From Bacteroidota bacterium (GTDB lineage Bacteria > Bacteroidota > Bacteroidia > Flavobacteriales_D > Sanyastnellaceae), in the NCBI GenBank assembly GCA_002746975.1, contig NVXE01000007.1:1-56613 (forward strand): 56,613 nt of DNA. Direction: 5' to 3'. A model generated the notes under the pieces. It ran no database searches and was not told where the DNA came from. It worked only from the letters and a program-made list of their open reading frames with translations. Of the stretch, positions 33,377 to 42,874 are shown one piece after another. The translations under genes were made by a program, and so were the position numbers. Numbering within the stretch: position 1 is the first letter of the stretch; every line of letters starts with the position of its first letter.

Positions 33377-33405
33377 CCTTCCTTTAGACCAAACAATTTA
33401 AGACG

Positions 33406-33948
33406 ATGAACAATCAAGATAATACAGTCGAAAAGAAGGAGGAGGAGCTAGAAATGGCGGCTGAGAACTCGAATGAATGTAAAGACGACTGTGATAGTGG
33501 AGATGAGGAAACAAAAGCCGAGGAAGAGGTAGTTGACTATCAAGATAAGTACCTAAGGCTTTATGCTGAGTTCGATAATTTTAGAAAGCGCACGATGAGG
33601 GAGAGAGCTGACTTAATTCGCACTGCTTCTCAGGACGTACTTGAGAAATTGCTTCCACTACTTGACGATTTCGAGCGAGCTCAGAAAAACTCGAACGATG
33701 ATATCGAGATTATGCGTGAAGGAATGAAATTAATTCATACGAAACTTGACTCTACATTAGCAGCAAAAGGTCTTAAGCCTATGGAAGTTAAAGCTGGGGA
33801 TGTATTCGATGTCGACTTTCATGAAGCAATAACGAATATACCAGCTCCAAGTCCCAAATTAGTAGGAAAAATTGTAGATGTTGTAGAAAGTGGTTATATG
33901 CTAGGTGATAAAGTGCTTAGATATGCGAAAGTAATAATTGGACAATAA
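33406..33948 (+). CDS. grpE: GrpE nucleotide exchange factor
   Basis: A 180-residue DnaK co-chaperone that releases ADP from DnaK. A strongly acidic N-terminus (about 1-45), a long helix with DYQDKYLRLYAEFDNFRKRTMRERADLI, and the C-terminal beta-domain with FDVDFHEAI, VVESGYMLGDKVLRYAKVIIGQ match the family. It is followed by dnaJ after 15 nt. dnaK is not in this window. Likely heat-shock regulated, possibly through the sigma-54-type promoter upstream. Confidence 0.95.
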   Translation: MNNQDNTVEKKEEELEMAAENSNECKDDCDSGDEETKAEEEVVDYQDKYLRLYAEFDNFRKRTMRERADLIRTASQDVLEKLLPLLDDFERAQKNSNDDIEIMREGMKLIHTKLDSTLAAKGLKPMEVKAGDVFDVDFHEAITNIPAPSPKLVGKIVDVVESGYMLGDKVLRYAKVIIGQ

Positions 33949-33963
33949 TTTGGTCTAGGAAAA

Positions 33964-35088
33964 ATGGCAAAAAGAGATTATTACGACACGCTGGGAGTAA
34001 GCAAATCAGCTTCATCTTCTGAAATAAAGAAGGCGTACAGAAAATTAGCATTGAAATATCATCCGGACAAGAATCCTGATGATGCTGGTGCGGAGGAGAA
34101 GTTTAAGGAGGCAGCTGAGGCTTATGAAGTGCTAAGCGACGAGACGAAAAAGCAGCAGTACGATAGGTTTGGTCATGCAGGAATGCGTGGAGCAGCTGGT
34201 GGTGGCGGAGGAGGACATCACATGAATATGGAGGACATTTTCAGCCAATTTGGAGACATATTTGGTGGAGGAGGTGGCGGATTTGGTGGTTTCGGCGGCG
34301 GCGGCGGTGGTCGTAGACGTAGGATGAAGGGGTCTGATCTTAGGATTAAAGTAAAACTTACTTTAGAGGAGGTAGCTACTGGAGCTAAGAAAAAGATTAA
34401 GGTAGCTAAACAGATGCAGGCTGAAGGAGTTGAGCATTCAGATTGTCATCAATGTAACGGTACAGGCCAAATAAGAAGAGTCACTAACACCATTTTAGGT
34501 GCAATGCAAACATCTTCTACCTGCCCTTCTTGTAACGGATCAGGATATTCAATCACCTCAAAACCTTCCGGAACTGACCAGTGGGGTATGAAACGTGAGG
34601 AGCAAGTCGTAACGATAGATATTCCTTCAGGAGTGGAGGATGGAATGCAGTTAAACGTTAGGGGTGAAGGAAATGGAGCGCCTATAGGAGGTGTAGCAGG
34701 AGATTTGCTTGTAGTAATTGAGGTTCTTAAACACGATGCTTTTCAGCGTAATGGCAAGAACCTTCACCATGATCTATACATCAGTTTTATTGATGCTACC
34801 CTAGGCTCTTCAGCCCAAATTCCACTTCTTTCCGGTAAAGCAAAGATTAAAGTGGAGCCAGGAACGCAGAGTGGTAAACTAGTACGGCTAAGAGGTAAAG
34901 GACTTCCTTCTGTCGATTCATATGGAAATGGAGACTTATTGGTGAATATTAATGTTTGGACTCCTAAAAACCTTACAAAAGAAGAACGAAAGACTTTGGA
35001 AAGTTTACGTGAATCGTCGAACTTTCAACCAGAAACTGACCATGACGAACGTGGCTTTTTCGATAAAGTCAACGATTTGTTCTCATGA
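33964..35088 (+). CDS. dnaJ: DnaJ co-chaperone with only zinc centre II
   Basis: A 374-residue Hsp40. J domain 1-70 with His33-Pro34-Asp35, a Gly/Phe-rich linker (about 79-116), a shortened cysteine region and the C-terminal substrate domains. Standard DnaJ has four CxxCxGxG motifs; only two remain, Cys161-HQ-Cys164 and Cys187-PS-Cys190. Their 26-residue spacing matches motifs 2 and 3 (zinc centre II). Motif 1 is replaced by [12 protein letters not shown] and motif 4 by [18 protein letters not shown]. It overlaps the ABC ATPase gene by 4 nt. Confidence 0.92.
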   Translation: MAKRDYYDTLGVSKSASSSEIKKAYRKLALKYHPDKNPDDAGAEEKFKEAAEAYEVLSDETKKQQYDRFGHAGMRGAAGGGGGGHHMNMEDIFSQFGDIFGGGGGGFGGFGGGGGGRRRRMKGSDLRIKVKLTLEEVATGAKKKIKVAKQMQAEGVEHSDCHQCNGTGQIRRVTNTILGAMQTSSTCPSCNGSGYSITSKPSGTDQWGMKREEQVVTIDIPSGVEDGMQLNVRGEGNGAPIGGVAGDLLVVIEVLKHDAFQRNGKNLHHDLYISFIDATLGSSAQIPLLSGKAKIKVEPGTQSGKLVRLRGKGLPSVDSYGNGDLLVNINVWTPKNLTKEERKTLESLRESSNFQPETDHDERGFFDKVNDLFS

Positions 35089-36023
35089 TAAATACCCCAG
35101 CTCTTAGACTTACCAACGTAAGTAAAAAATACGGTAATCATACAGCTTTAGCAGGTGTAAGTTTAGAAGTTCCTCAGGGTAGTATTTTCGGATTGCTAGG
35201 ACCAAACGGAGCGGGAAAAACCACTTTAATCAGAATGGTGGCTGGTATTACGGGCCCTGATAGTGGTGAGGTAGAGTTTTTCGGCAGACCATTATCAAGT
35301 AACGATATTCATTCTATAGGGTATCTTCCTGAGGAGAGAGGACTCTACAAGAATATGCGAGTGGGTGAACAAGCAATGTATTTTGCTAGACTTCGCGGGA
35401 TGACTAAAGAAAAAGCAGAGAGAGAATTGAGAGGATGGTTCGATAGACTTGAGGTTGATGGTTGGTGGGATAGAGAAGTTGCCGATTTAAGTAAGGGAAT
35501 GGCTCAAAAGATTCAATTTATCGTAGCTGTTCTTCACAAGCCCAAATTCCTTATTCTGGATGAGCCATTAAGTGGTTTTGATCCTATTAACGCGGCACGT
35601 ATAAGGACTGAGATAAACCGTTTAAGGGATGATAATGGTACTACAATAATGTTATCCACTCACGACATGGCTAGTGTAGAGGAGCTTTGTGACCATGTAG
35701 CTCTGATAGATCACGGTTCAAAAATTCTAGATGGAGAGGTTGATTTTTTAAGAGAAAAAACTAGAGAAGGTAAGATAAACCTAAAGTTTCGTGGGAATTT
35801 AATAAGCTTTACAGCTGCTCTAGGTTCGAGTGCTATTCTTCATAATTCGGTGAGTTATGGAGATAATATTCACGATGTTGTTTTAGGCCTACCTTCTTCT
35901 ATTCCTATTGAGAAATTTATCAAATGGATATCTTCTGAAGTTGATGTTCTTTCATGTACTCCTAGAATTATTTCTATGGACGAAGTATTTCTACAAGCAG
36001 TTAATAATTCTGAAGCATCATGA
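35085..36023 (+). CDS. ABC transporter ATP-binding protein (NatA-like)
   Basis: A 312-residue ABC ATPase: Walker [14 protein letters not shown] (about 40-52), signature [12 protein letters not shown], Walker [14 protein letters not shown], and switch His in [12 protein letters not shown], followed by an about 80-residue C-terminal extension. It overlaps dnaJ upstream and the permease downstream by 4 nt each, so all are one operon. The NatA/B-type pair usually exports small ions or molecules; the substrate is not known. Confidence 0.9.
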   Translation: MINTPALRLTNVSKKYGNHTALAGVSLEVPQGSIFGLLGPNGAGKTTLIRMVAGITGPDSGEVEFFGRPLSSNDIHSIGYLPEERGLYKNMRVGEQAMYFARLRGMTKEKAERELRGWFDRLEVDGWWDREVADLSKGMAQKIQFIVAVLHKPKFLILDEPLSGFDPINAARIRTEINRLRDDNGTTIMLSTHDMASVEELCDHVALIDHGSKILDGEVDFLREKTREGKINLKFRGNLISFTAALGSSAILHNSVSYGDNIHDVVLGLPSSIPIEKFIKWISSEVDVLSCTPRIISMDEVFLQAVNNSEAS

Positions 36024-37360
36024 AACGTTGGTTACTAGTTGTAGGTAGAGAGTATAAAACAAGAGTTAGAAAACGTGCTTTTATTATTTCAACTTTACTT
36101 GGACCTTTTCTAATGGTGGGACTGGTTGCACTAATGGTTTTTATTGCAACTTCAACTACAGAGTCTGATTCAAAAGTTCTTGTAGTTGACCACAGTAGTA
36201 TTCTTACATATAGTTTACCTGGAGAGGACGATGTACGACTGCCTAGCTGTTCTGAATGCTTTCCAGAAAGAGATTTTCTCGAGTATAGATTTACGAATAC
36301 GCCACTAACTACGGAGGAATTTATTGAGAGTGATTATACAGCAATGTTAGAACTCGACGATGGTGTTCTACAAAGTGCTAAGGCATTGCTTAAGTATGAA
36401 ATGGCAGCTTCGACGAAAGTTAAGTCAGCACTTAAGCGTGATTTGGGTGAGGCTATTGAAAGGTTGAGAGTGAAAAATGAATCTTCATTAGATTACGAAA
36501 CCTATAAACGTCTTAAAGTACGCGTGGGTTTGGTTACACAAGATATAATTACACAGGATAAAAATATTGAAAGCCAAAGCTGGATAGGATTTGTTTTTTC
36601 TATTTTCATGTTCATGTTTATCTTAATATATGGGATGCATGTGATGCGTGGAGTGATAGAGGAGAAAAGTAATAGAATTGTTGAAGTTGTTATTAGTGTG
36701 ATAAAACCTGAAGCTTTGATGGGGGCGAAAATGATGGGAATAGGTCTATTAGGACTAACTCAAATCGTTATTTGGTATATGCTATCATGGGTGTTGTTTA
36801 TAGGTTTCGGATTTTATGTTGAATCAACGGGCTTGCTTCAGGAGTTTATAGGAGATCAAGGTTCCCAAATATCAGCAACTGATTTTATGACTTTTATTGA
36901 GTCAGACAGCGATTTAGGAGTTTTACTACAAGTTGATTGGGCTATGATGCTCGGGTGGGGGGCTTTCTTTTATGTAGCAGGTTTTGCATTATACTCATCA
37001 TTATTCGCAGCCGTTGGTGCAGCCGTTGAACAGGAGTCGGATGCACAGTATCTATTAGTACCTGCGATGATGCCTCTGATATTTAGTTATTTAGTTAACG
37101 TTTTTATTATGGAATCACCTGATAGCACTTTGGCTATATTTTGCTCTTTCTTTCCTTTTACATCACCCATAACCATGATGGTTAGATTAAGTGTTGGGGT
37201 TCCATGGTGGCATGTTGCTATAAGTGCCCTTATTTTAGTTGTTACAGTTTATTTCATGGTGAAACTTGCAGGAAAGATTTATAGAACGGGAATCTTGATG
37301 TATGGTAAAAACCCCACATTTAGAGAACTTGCTCGTTGGTTGATGTATAAGAACAGGTAA
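36020..37360 (+). CDS. ABC-2 type transporter permease (NatB-like)
   Basis: A 446-residue membrane protein: TM1 (about 17-42), a large extracytoplasmic domain (about 45-185), then five or six helices (about 192-425). The segment MHVMRGVIEEKSNRIVEVVISVIKPEALMGAKMMGIG is the conserved intracellular stretch of ABC-2/NatB permeases. It pairs with the preceding ATPase (4-nt overlap), and its TAA overlaps the next ATG by 1 nt. Confidence 0.88.
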   Translation: MKRWLLVVGREYKTRVRKRAFIISTLLGPFLMVGLVALMVFIATSTTESDSKVLVVDHSSILTYSLPGEDDVRLPSCSECFPERDFLEYRFTNTPLTTEEFIESDYTAMLELDDGVLQSAKALLKYEMAASTKVKSALKRDLGEAIERLRVKNESSLDYETYKRLKVRVGLVTQDIITQDKNIESQSWIGFVFSIFMFMFILIYGMHVMRGVIEEKSNRIVEVVISVIKPEALMGAKMMGIGLLGLTQIVIWYMLSWVLFIGFGFYVESTGLLQEFIGDQGSQISATDFMTFIESDSDLGVLLQVDWAMMLGWGAFFYVAGFALYSSLFAAVGAAVEQESDAQYLLVPAMMPLIFSYLVNVFIMESPDSTLAIFCSFFPFTSPITMMVRLSVGVPWWHVAISALILVVTVYFMVKLAGKIYRTGILMYGKNPTFRELARWLMYKNR

Positions 37361-38397
37361 TGGAAGGATCTGGGAGAAAAAAGGACATTAGGCTCAGAAG
37401 AGTTGCCGTGATTGATTGTGGGACAAATACTTTTAATCTTCGTGTTGTAGACCTATTAAATGTTGAAGACCCTAAATTAAGACCCTGGATTAAAGTGTTT
37501 AGTTTAAGACTACCTGTTAGATTAGGAAAAGGAGGTATAGGCAAGGGTGTGATAAGACCTGATAGGATAGCTAGAGGTCTTGATGCAATAGGTATTATGC
37601 ATGAAATTCTTAGGAATTATAAAGCAGATGAAGTTTATGTATTAGCAACTAGTGCTCTTCGCGATGCGTCTAATAGTAGTGTTTTTACTGAAGGTGTGCT
37701 GAGTCGGTTCGGTTATAAAGTCCAAATCATATCTGGGACCACTGAAGCGACTCTGATTCAGGAAGGCATAAAACTTACTTACACTACACCTAAAGATGAA
37801 ACAGTATTAACAATGGATATTGGAGGAGGTAGTACTGAGTGTATTATATGGAATAGTAAAGAAGTTGTTTGGGCTAGAAGCTTTGATGTGGGGGTAGCAA
37901 GGTTACAAGAGTTATTTAAAATGTCAAATAAATTCGGAGAGGATGCATATGAAAAAATGTTTCCATACTTGAGTGATATATTCGAACCATTGAAGACAGC
38001 ATTATCTAACACTAAACCAACAATTTTAGTTGGGTCTAGTGGGTCATTTGATACATTCTATTCAATTACTAAAGAGAAAGGTAAATTAAAAGTATCTCGA
38101 GATGAAAAGGCTGATAATAATGTGTTTAAACAATCACACCCTAGAGCAAACGAAATAGATATTGATAAATTTAATTCACTTGCTGAGATCATAATACGCA
38201 ACACTCTTAGCGATAGGCTCAACATGAACGGAATGCCTCCAGACCGCGCAGATTTCATTCCTTATGCCGCGGCTATTGTTAAATGGGTTCAAAGCGAGAT
38301 ACATTTAGATAAGTTTTTTCGTTCGAAATATGCAATTAGGGAAGGAGTTCTTAATCGATTAGCAAATGGTGAGGATGCAATACCGGGTGTGGCATAG
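37360..38397 (+). CDS. Ppx/GppA family phosphatase
   Basis: A 345-residue actin-like (ASKHA) phosphatase acting on polyphosphate or guanosine pentaphosphate. Phosphate 1 motif VAVIDCGTNTFNLRVVDL at the N-terminus, phosphate 2 motif TMDIGGGSTECIIW (about 148-161), and GTTEATLIQEGIKL in between. It is shorter than E. coli Ppx/GppA (about 500) because it lacks the C-terminal HD-like part, as is common in Bacteroidota. It is coupled to the permease gene (TAATG) and lies in the grpE-dnaJ run, so stress-linked control is plausible. Confidence 0.87.
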   Translation: MEGSGRKKDIRLRRVAVIDCGTNTFNLRVVDLLNVEDPKLRPWIKVFSLRLPVRLGKGGIGKGVIRPDRIARGLDAIGIMHEILRNYKADEVYVLATSALRDASNSSVFTEGVLSRFGYKVQIISGTTEATLIQEGIKLTYTTPKDETVLTMDIGGGSTECIIWNSKEVVWARSFDVGVARLQELFKMSNKFGEDAYEKMFPYLSDIFEPLKTALSNTKPTILVGSSGSFDTFYSITKEKGKLKVSRDEKADNNVFKQSHPRANEIDIDKFNSLAEIIIRNTLSDRLNMNGMPPDRADFIPYAAAIVKWVQSEIHLDKFFRSKYAIREGVLNRLANGEDAIPGVA

Positions 38398-38424
38398 AGT
38401 TTGGTCATAGGTTTAGAAGTAGTG

Positions 38425-38432
38425 TAAATTTC
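38425..38432 (+). promoter_or_regulatory. Possible promoter TTG-N21-TAAATTTC for the response regulator
   Basis: TTG at 38401-38403, 21 bp, then TAAATTTC (one base off TAnnTTTG), 15 nt before the ATG at 38448. It could give the regulator separate transcription from the preceding operon. Confidence 0.4.
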
Positions 38433-38447
38433 ATAAAGAAAAATAAA

Positions 38448-39626
38448 ATGTCACATATTTTAATTATAGATGACGAGAAACCTATTCGCGCTAGTTTACG
38501 TGAAATTTTGGAGTATGAAGGGCACACTATAGAGGAGGCTGAGGATGGTGCTGACGGTGTGATTTTAGCCCAAAAAAGACAATTCGATGTCGTCTTTTGT
38601 GATATTAAAATGCCACGCATGGATGGTATTGATGTTCTTGATATGTTCGAGAAGAAGAATATAACATCCCCAGTAATAATGATATCTGGTCATGGGACTG
38701 TCGATACTGCTGTGCAAGCTTTAAAAAAAGGAGCATTCGATTTTATACAGAAGCCACTAGATTTAAATCGAATTTTACTGACGCTAAAGCATGCTACTGA
38801 AAAGCAAGAATTAGTTAAAGAGACTAAGCTTTTAAGGAAAAAGGTACACGGATCTAAATCTCATCCTATAATTGGTAATTCGGATGCAATTAAAGAAATT
38901 CTGGAAATGGTCTCGACCGTGGCAGCTACCGACGCTCGAGTTTTAATTACGGGAGGCAACGGTACTGGAAAAGAATTGGTGGCTCGCCAACTACATGATG
39001 GAAGTAATAGATCAAATGGAGCCTTTATTGAAGTAAACTGTGCAGCGATACCGTCTGAACTTATCGAAAGTGAGCTCTTTGGACATGAAAAAGGTTCTTT
39101 TACAAGTGCGATAAAACAAAGGAAAGGAAAATTTGAACAAGCTAATGGCGGTACTCTATTTCTAGATGAAGTTGGGGATATGGGGTCAGACGCTCAAGCA
39201 AAAGTTTTAAGGGCGCTGCAAGAAAATCGCATTACTCGAGTTGGTGGCGAAAAGGATATTCAAGTTGACGTGAGAGTAGTTGCCGCGACGAATAAGGATC
39301 TTAGACATGAAATTTCAGAAGGTAGATTCAGAGAAGATTTATATCATAGACTAGCTGTAATACCTATACACATTCCGTCATTAAATAATAGAAGAGAGGA
39401 TATTCCGCTTTTAGTTGAACATTTTCTAAAACTTCTTGCAGAAGATAGCGGAATGCCTATACCTAAAGTTGAAAAGGCAGCAATGACTCTTATATGTAAA
39501 GCAGATTGGACTGGAAACGTAAGAGAACTGCGAAATGTCGTTGAAAGATTGCTAATACTCACACCTTCAGGTAGTTCTATTTCCCCTGAAATAGTCAGTA
39601 AATACGCACATCTAACAAGTTTATAG
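38448..39626 (+). CDS. NtrC-family response regulator lacking a DNA-binding domain
   Basis: A 392-residue two-domain protein: receiver domain (about 1-120) with Asp8-Asp9 and phospho-acceptor Asp52 (FCDIKMPRMDG), then a sigma-54-activator AAA+ domain with Walker A GGNGTGKELVARQLH, Walker B GGTLFLDEVGDM and the arginine-finger region REDLYHRLAVIPI. The GAFTGA loop that contacts sigma-54 reads GSFTSA. The chain stops about 25 residues after WTGNVRELRNVVERLLIL, so the usual C-terminal Fis-type helix-turn-helix is absent. It may act from solution or through a partner. The cognate kinase is not in the window. Confidence 0.88.
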   Translation: MSHILIIDDEKPIRASLREILEYEGHTIEEAEDGADGVILAQKRQFDVVFCDIKMPRMDGIDVLDMFEKKNITSPVIMISGHGTVDTAVQALKKGAFDFIQKPLDLNRILLTLKHATEKQELVKETKLLRKKVHGSKSHPIIGNSDAIKEILEMVSTVAATDARVLITGGNGTGKELVARQLHDGSNRSNGAFIEVNCAAIPSELIESELFGHEKGSFTSAIKQRKGKFEQANGGTLFLDEVGDMGSDAQAKVLRALQENRITRVGGEKDIQVDVRVVAATNKDLRHEISEGRFREDLYHRLAVIPIHIPSLNNRREDIPLLVEHFLKLLAEDSGMPIPKVEKAAMTLICKADWTGNVRELRNVVERLLILTPSGSSISPEIVSKYAHLTSL

Positions 39627-39708
39627 TCGTAATGTGCTAAAAATCAGAATTTAAGAGGCAACCCCCTTGTTTTAACGCCGTCTATTTAATAGAACCAACA
39701 AAAACAAA

Positions 39709-39716
39709 TTTATTTG
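39709..39716 (+). promoter_or_regulatory. -7-like element TTTATTTG 4 nt before a start codon
   Basis: TTTATTTG (one base off TAnnTTTG), then CATC and the ATG at 39721. Same geometry as the other candidate leaderless genes. Confidence 0.45.
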
Positions 39717-39720
39717 CATC

Positions 39721-40155
39721 ATGGATTCTTTTTTTATTTTCGGTTATGAAATTTCTGGTGGTCTCCAACTTGGAAGCCTCTTTATTGGACTTATATCCAT
39801 AGTTGCAAACGCCAAACTTTTCCTTAAAGCAGGGCTTCAATGGTGGGCTGTTCTAGTACCTGGATACAACGTTATGGTTGCTATGAAATTAATTGGTAGA
39901 CCTTCTTGGCATGCGCTTCTGTTCTTAACACCTGCAATAATTTATCTCCTGCCTAAAACTATTCTTGAAGTAGCTCAAAGTTTTGGTAAGAATAAGCCAC
40001 TCGACTATGTGTTAGTCCTAGTGTTTAATATTTTCTATATATTAAATTTAGGTCTGTCTTACGACGAAGAGTATAAAGGCCCAGTTTATGGACGTGATTT
40101 ATCTTCATCAAAAGAAGAAGTTAATCCCAGTGGAGGAATGAATATTGCTCACTGA
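39721..40155 (+). CDS. DUF5684-like small membrane protein
   Basis: A 144-residue protein with three to four membrane helices. The pattern LKAGLQWWAVLVPGYNVMVAMKLIGRPSWHALLFLTPAIIYLLP, then LEVAQSFGK, resembles the DUF5684 family (AGxPGWxxxIPxYN...GKPxW...AxxFGK). Related sequences are found fused to or near signal peptidase genes, but none is here. Function is unknown. A polar tail of about 30 residues ends the protein. Convergent with alaS, 39 nt between stops. Confidence 0.7.
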   Translation: MDSFFIFGYEISGGLQLGSLFIGLISIVANAKLFLKAGLQWWAVLVPGYNVMVAMKLIGRPSWHALLFLTPAIIYLLPKTILEVAQSFGKNKPLDYVLVLVFNIFYILNLGLSYDEEYKGPVYGRDLSSSKEEVNPSGGMNIAH

Positions 40156-40194
40156 AGTCACGAAAGTTATTCAGGAGTCATTAAAGATTAAGAT

Positions 40195-42807
40195 TTATAT
40201 TAAGCCTTCAGCTTTGCTGAGGGCTTCTTTTATTCCATCAGGGAACGAACCTCCAGCAGAAGCAAACATAGGCTGACCTCCACCTCCACCCCTTATACAA
40301 GGAGCCAGTTCTCTAACAATATCTCCTGCTTTCAGACCTTTATCTGAAATAACATCATCACTGATAGCAACAGCTATTCCCGCTTTATCATTATTTCTCG
40401 AGGCAAAGATTCCTATAAAAGGAGCATACTCACTTTTGAGTTGAAAGGCCAAATCTTTGATGGATTTAGAATCTAGTTTAAGTTCACATGCAATGAAGTT
40501 AATACCGTTCTTTAGAACCATAGCCTTGATAATATCATCTTTTACATTGCCAGCTTCCTTTCTCATTAATGTTTCAAGCTCTTTTGTAAGTGCGTCCACT
40601 TTAGAAAGTGTTAGCTGAACAGATTTAGGAAGGTCCTTAGCTCCCTTAAAGCTTTCTCGTATTTGACTTAAACTAGTTCTATCTTTCAACGCAAGCTCTA
40701 AGGAAACATTACCTGTTACTGCCTCTATCCTTCGTATTCCAGACGCAACCGAAGTTTCTGTAGTTATTCTGAACGGTCCAATAGAGCCTGTTGCTTTTAC
40801 ATGTATTCCACCACAGAGCTCTTTAGAAGTCCCAAACCCTATCATTCTCACTTTCTCGCCGTATTTCTCACCAAATAACATCATTGCTCCAGCCTTTTCA
40901 GCTTCGGAAAGAGGTATATCTCGTCTTTCGTCAAGAGAAATATTAGATAGAATCTTTTCGTTCACACTGTTTTCGATAGTTTGAACCATTTCTGGATTTA
41001 TTTTTTCGAAATGAGAGAAGTCAAAGCGTAAATTTTCTGGTCTTACTAGTGACCCCTTTTGCTCTACATGAGTCCCTAGAATATCTCTTAGTGCTTCGTG
41101 AAGTAGATGGGTCGCAGAGTGATTTCTAGATGATGCAAGCTGCTTTTCTGAATCTACTTCAGCGCGGAATACAGTTGATGGGTCAGTGGGGAGTTCTGTA
41201 ATTGTGTGGACAATGAGATTATTCTCCTTTTTAGTGTCGATTACTGGAGTTTTTCCCGATTCAGAAATCAGAAATCCGGTATCACCTACTTGTCCACCTC
41301 CCTCAGGATAAAAAGGAGTTTTATCTAGAACAACTTGATAGAAAACTTTACCCTTTGCCTCAACCTTTCTGTAGCGGAGTATGATAGATTCTGAAAGTAA
41401 ACTATCATATCCCAAAAAAACAGTCGGCTTATCAGATGTGTGGACCTCGACCCAGTCCTCAGTAGAAATTTTACCGGCTTGACGAGATCTTGACTTTTGG
41501 GCTTCAAGCTCAGTCTTAAAACTATTCTCATCGACAGTCATTCCACTTTCTGAAGCCATCAAAGCTGTTAAGTCAAAGGGGAAACCGAATGTATCGTACA
41601 ATTCGAAAGCAGTTTTGCCAGAAATAGCTTCCCCCTTTTTCATTTTCTTTAAGTAGCCTTGTAAAAGATCAATTCCCTTAGCTAAAGTTCTTAGAAAGCC
41701 TTCTTCTTCTTGCGTAATTACTCTCTCAATTAATTCTTTTTGAGATTCAAGTTCAGGGAAGGCATCTCCTAATGACTCCTGAAGAGCTGAGACAAGCTCA
41801 TTAATAAAGGGTTTCTCAAAACCGAGGAATGAATACCCATATCTAATGGCTCGTCTAAGAATTCGACGAATTACATATCCGGCACCAGTGTTTGATGGTA
41901 GTTGACCATCACAAATGCTAAAAGAGACAGCTCTCACATGGTCAACGATAACTCTAAACGCTACAGATTGAGAATCATCTCCAGCAGTATACTTAATTCC
42001 AGATAAATCGGATAATTTATTTAATAGTGGACTGAATACATCTGTATCGTAATTGCTTTTCTTTCCTTGAATAGCCATTGCCAAACGCTCAAACCCCATT
42101 CCGGTATCAACATGTTTCTCTGGTAAAGGAACTAGCTCGCCGTTAGCCATTCTATTAAACTCCATAAACACCAAATTCCAAACTTCAACAACTTGAGGGT
42201 GGTCCTTATTTACGAGCGATGCTCCAGGCACTGTCTTTTTATCCTCATCTGATCGAATATCTATGTGAATTTCTGAGCAAGGTCCACATGGCCCCACTTC
42301 TCCCATTTCCCAGAAATTATCTTTCTTACTTGCCAGTATAATTTTATCCTCTTCGACATGTAGTTTCCAAAAATTAAAGGCATCTGAATCCATAGGAAGA
42401 TTATCACCCTTGTCACCCTCGAACACAGTGATGTAAAGGTCATCTTTATTGAGAGAGTATTTTTCTGTAAGTAGTTCCCAAGCCCAAGCTATAGCCTCTT
42501 CTTTGAAGTAGTCTCCGAAAGACCAATTCCCGAGCATCTCAAACATAGTGTGGTGATAGGTATCTACTCCGACTTCTTCCAAATCATTATGTTTTCCACT
42601 TACACGAAGGCACTTTTGTGTGTCTGCAATGCGTTTGTGATTAATGGGACTATTTCCTAAGAACAAATCCTTGAACGGATTCATGCCTGCATTTGTAAAC
42701 ATTAGTGTAGGGTCATCTTTAATGACCATAGGCGCTGAGGGGACTATTTCGTGGTTTTTACCTTCGAAAAAATCTAAAAATGTTTTGCGGATTAGGCGAG
42801 ATTCCAT
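40195..42807 (-). CDS. alaS: Alanyl-tRNA synthetase
   Basis: An 870-residue class II synthetase charging tRNA-Ala. Catalytic core near the N-terminus (PTLMFTNAGMNPFKDLFLG; HHTMFEMLGNWSFGDYFKEEAI), an editing domain with zinc motifs HSATHLLHEAL and CGGIHVKATGSIG, and the C-Ala domain ending in RGGGGGQPMFASAGG. The start is ATG 42807 (MESRLIRKTFLDFFEGKNHE), where the family begins; the frame open to 42903 would overlap the divergent peptidase gene and adds a non-conserved stretch. Confidence 0.96.
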   Translation of the reverse strand: MESRLIRKTFLDFFEGKNHEIVPSAPMVIKDDPTLMFTNAGMNPFKDLFLGNSPINHKRIADTQKCLRVSGKHNDLEEVGVDTYHHTMFEMLGNWSFGDYFKEEAIAWAWELLTEKYSLNKDDLYITVFEGDKGDNLPMDSDAFNFWKLHVEEDKIILASKKDNFWEMGEVGPCGPCSEIHIDIRSDEDKKTVPGASLVNKDHPQVVEVWNLVFMEFNRMANGELVPLPEKHVDTGMGFERLAMAIQGKKSNYDTDVFSPLLNKLSDLSGIKYTAGDDSQSVAFRVIVDHVRAVSFSICDGQLPSNTGAGYVIRRILRRAIRYGYSFLGFEKPFINELVSALQESLGDAFPELESQKELIERVITQEEEGFLRTLAKGIDLLQGYLKKMKKGEAISGKTAFELYDTFGFPFDLTALMASESGMTVDENSFKTELEAQKSRSRQAGKISTEDWVEVHTSDKPTVFLGYDSLLSESIILRYRKVEAKGKVFYQVVLDKTPFYPEGGGQVGDTGFLISESGKTPVIDTKKENNLIVHTITELPTDPSTVFRAEVDSEKQLASSRNHSATHLLHEALRDILGTHVEQKGSLVRPENLRFDFSHFEKINPEMVQTIENSVNEKILSNISLDERRDIPLSEAEKAGAMMLFGEKYGEKVRMIGFGTSKELCGGIHVKATGSIGPFRITTETSVASGIRRIEAVTGNVSLELALKDRTSLSQIRESFKGAKDLPKSVQLTLSKVDALTKELETLMRKEAGNVKDDIIKAMVLKNGINFIACELKLDSKSIKDLAFQLKSEYAPFIGIFASRNNDKAGIAVAISDDVISDKGLKAGDIVRELAPCIRGGGGGQPMFASAGGSFPDGIKEALSKAEGLI

Positions 42808-42860
42808 GAGTCTGAATTGAAGTTGTGAAATTAATAAATACTCATCTATCAAAAATGAAC

Positions 42861-42868
42861 GAAATTTG
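42861..42868 (+). promoter_or_regulatory. -7-like element GAAATTTG 6 nt before a start codon
   Basis: GAAATTTG (one base off TAnnTTTG), then CAACTT and the ATG at 42875. The in-frame TTG at 42866 is part of this element. Confidence 0.45.
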
Positions 42869-42874
42869 CAACTT

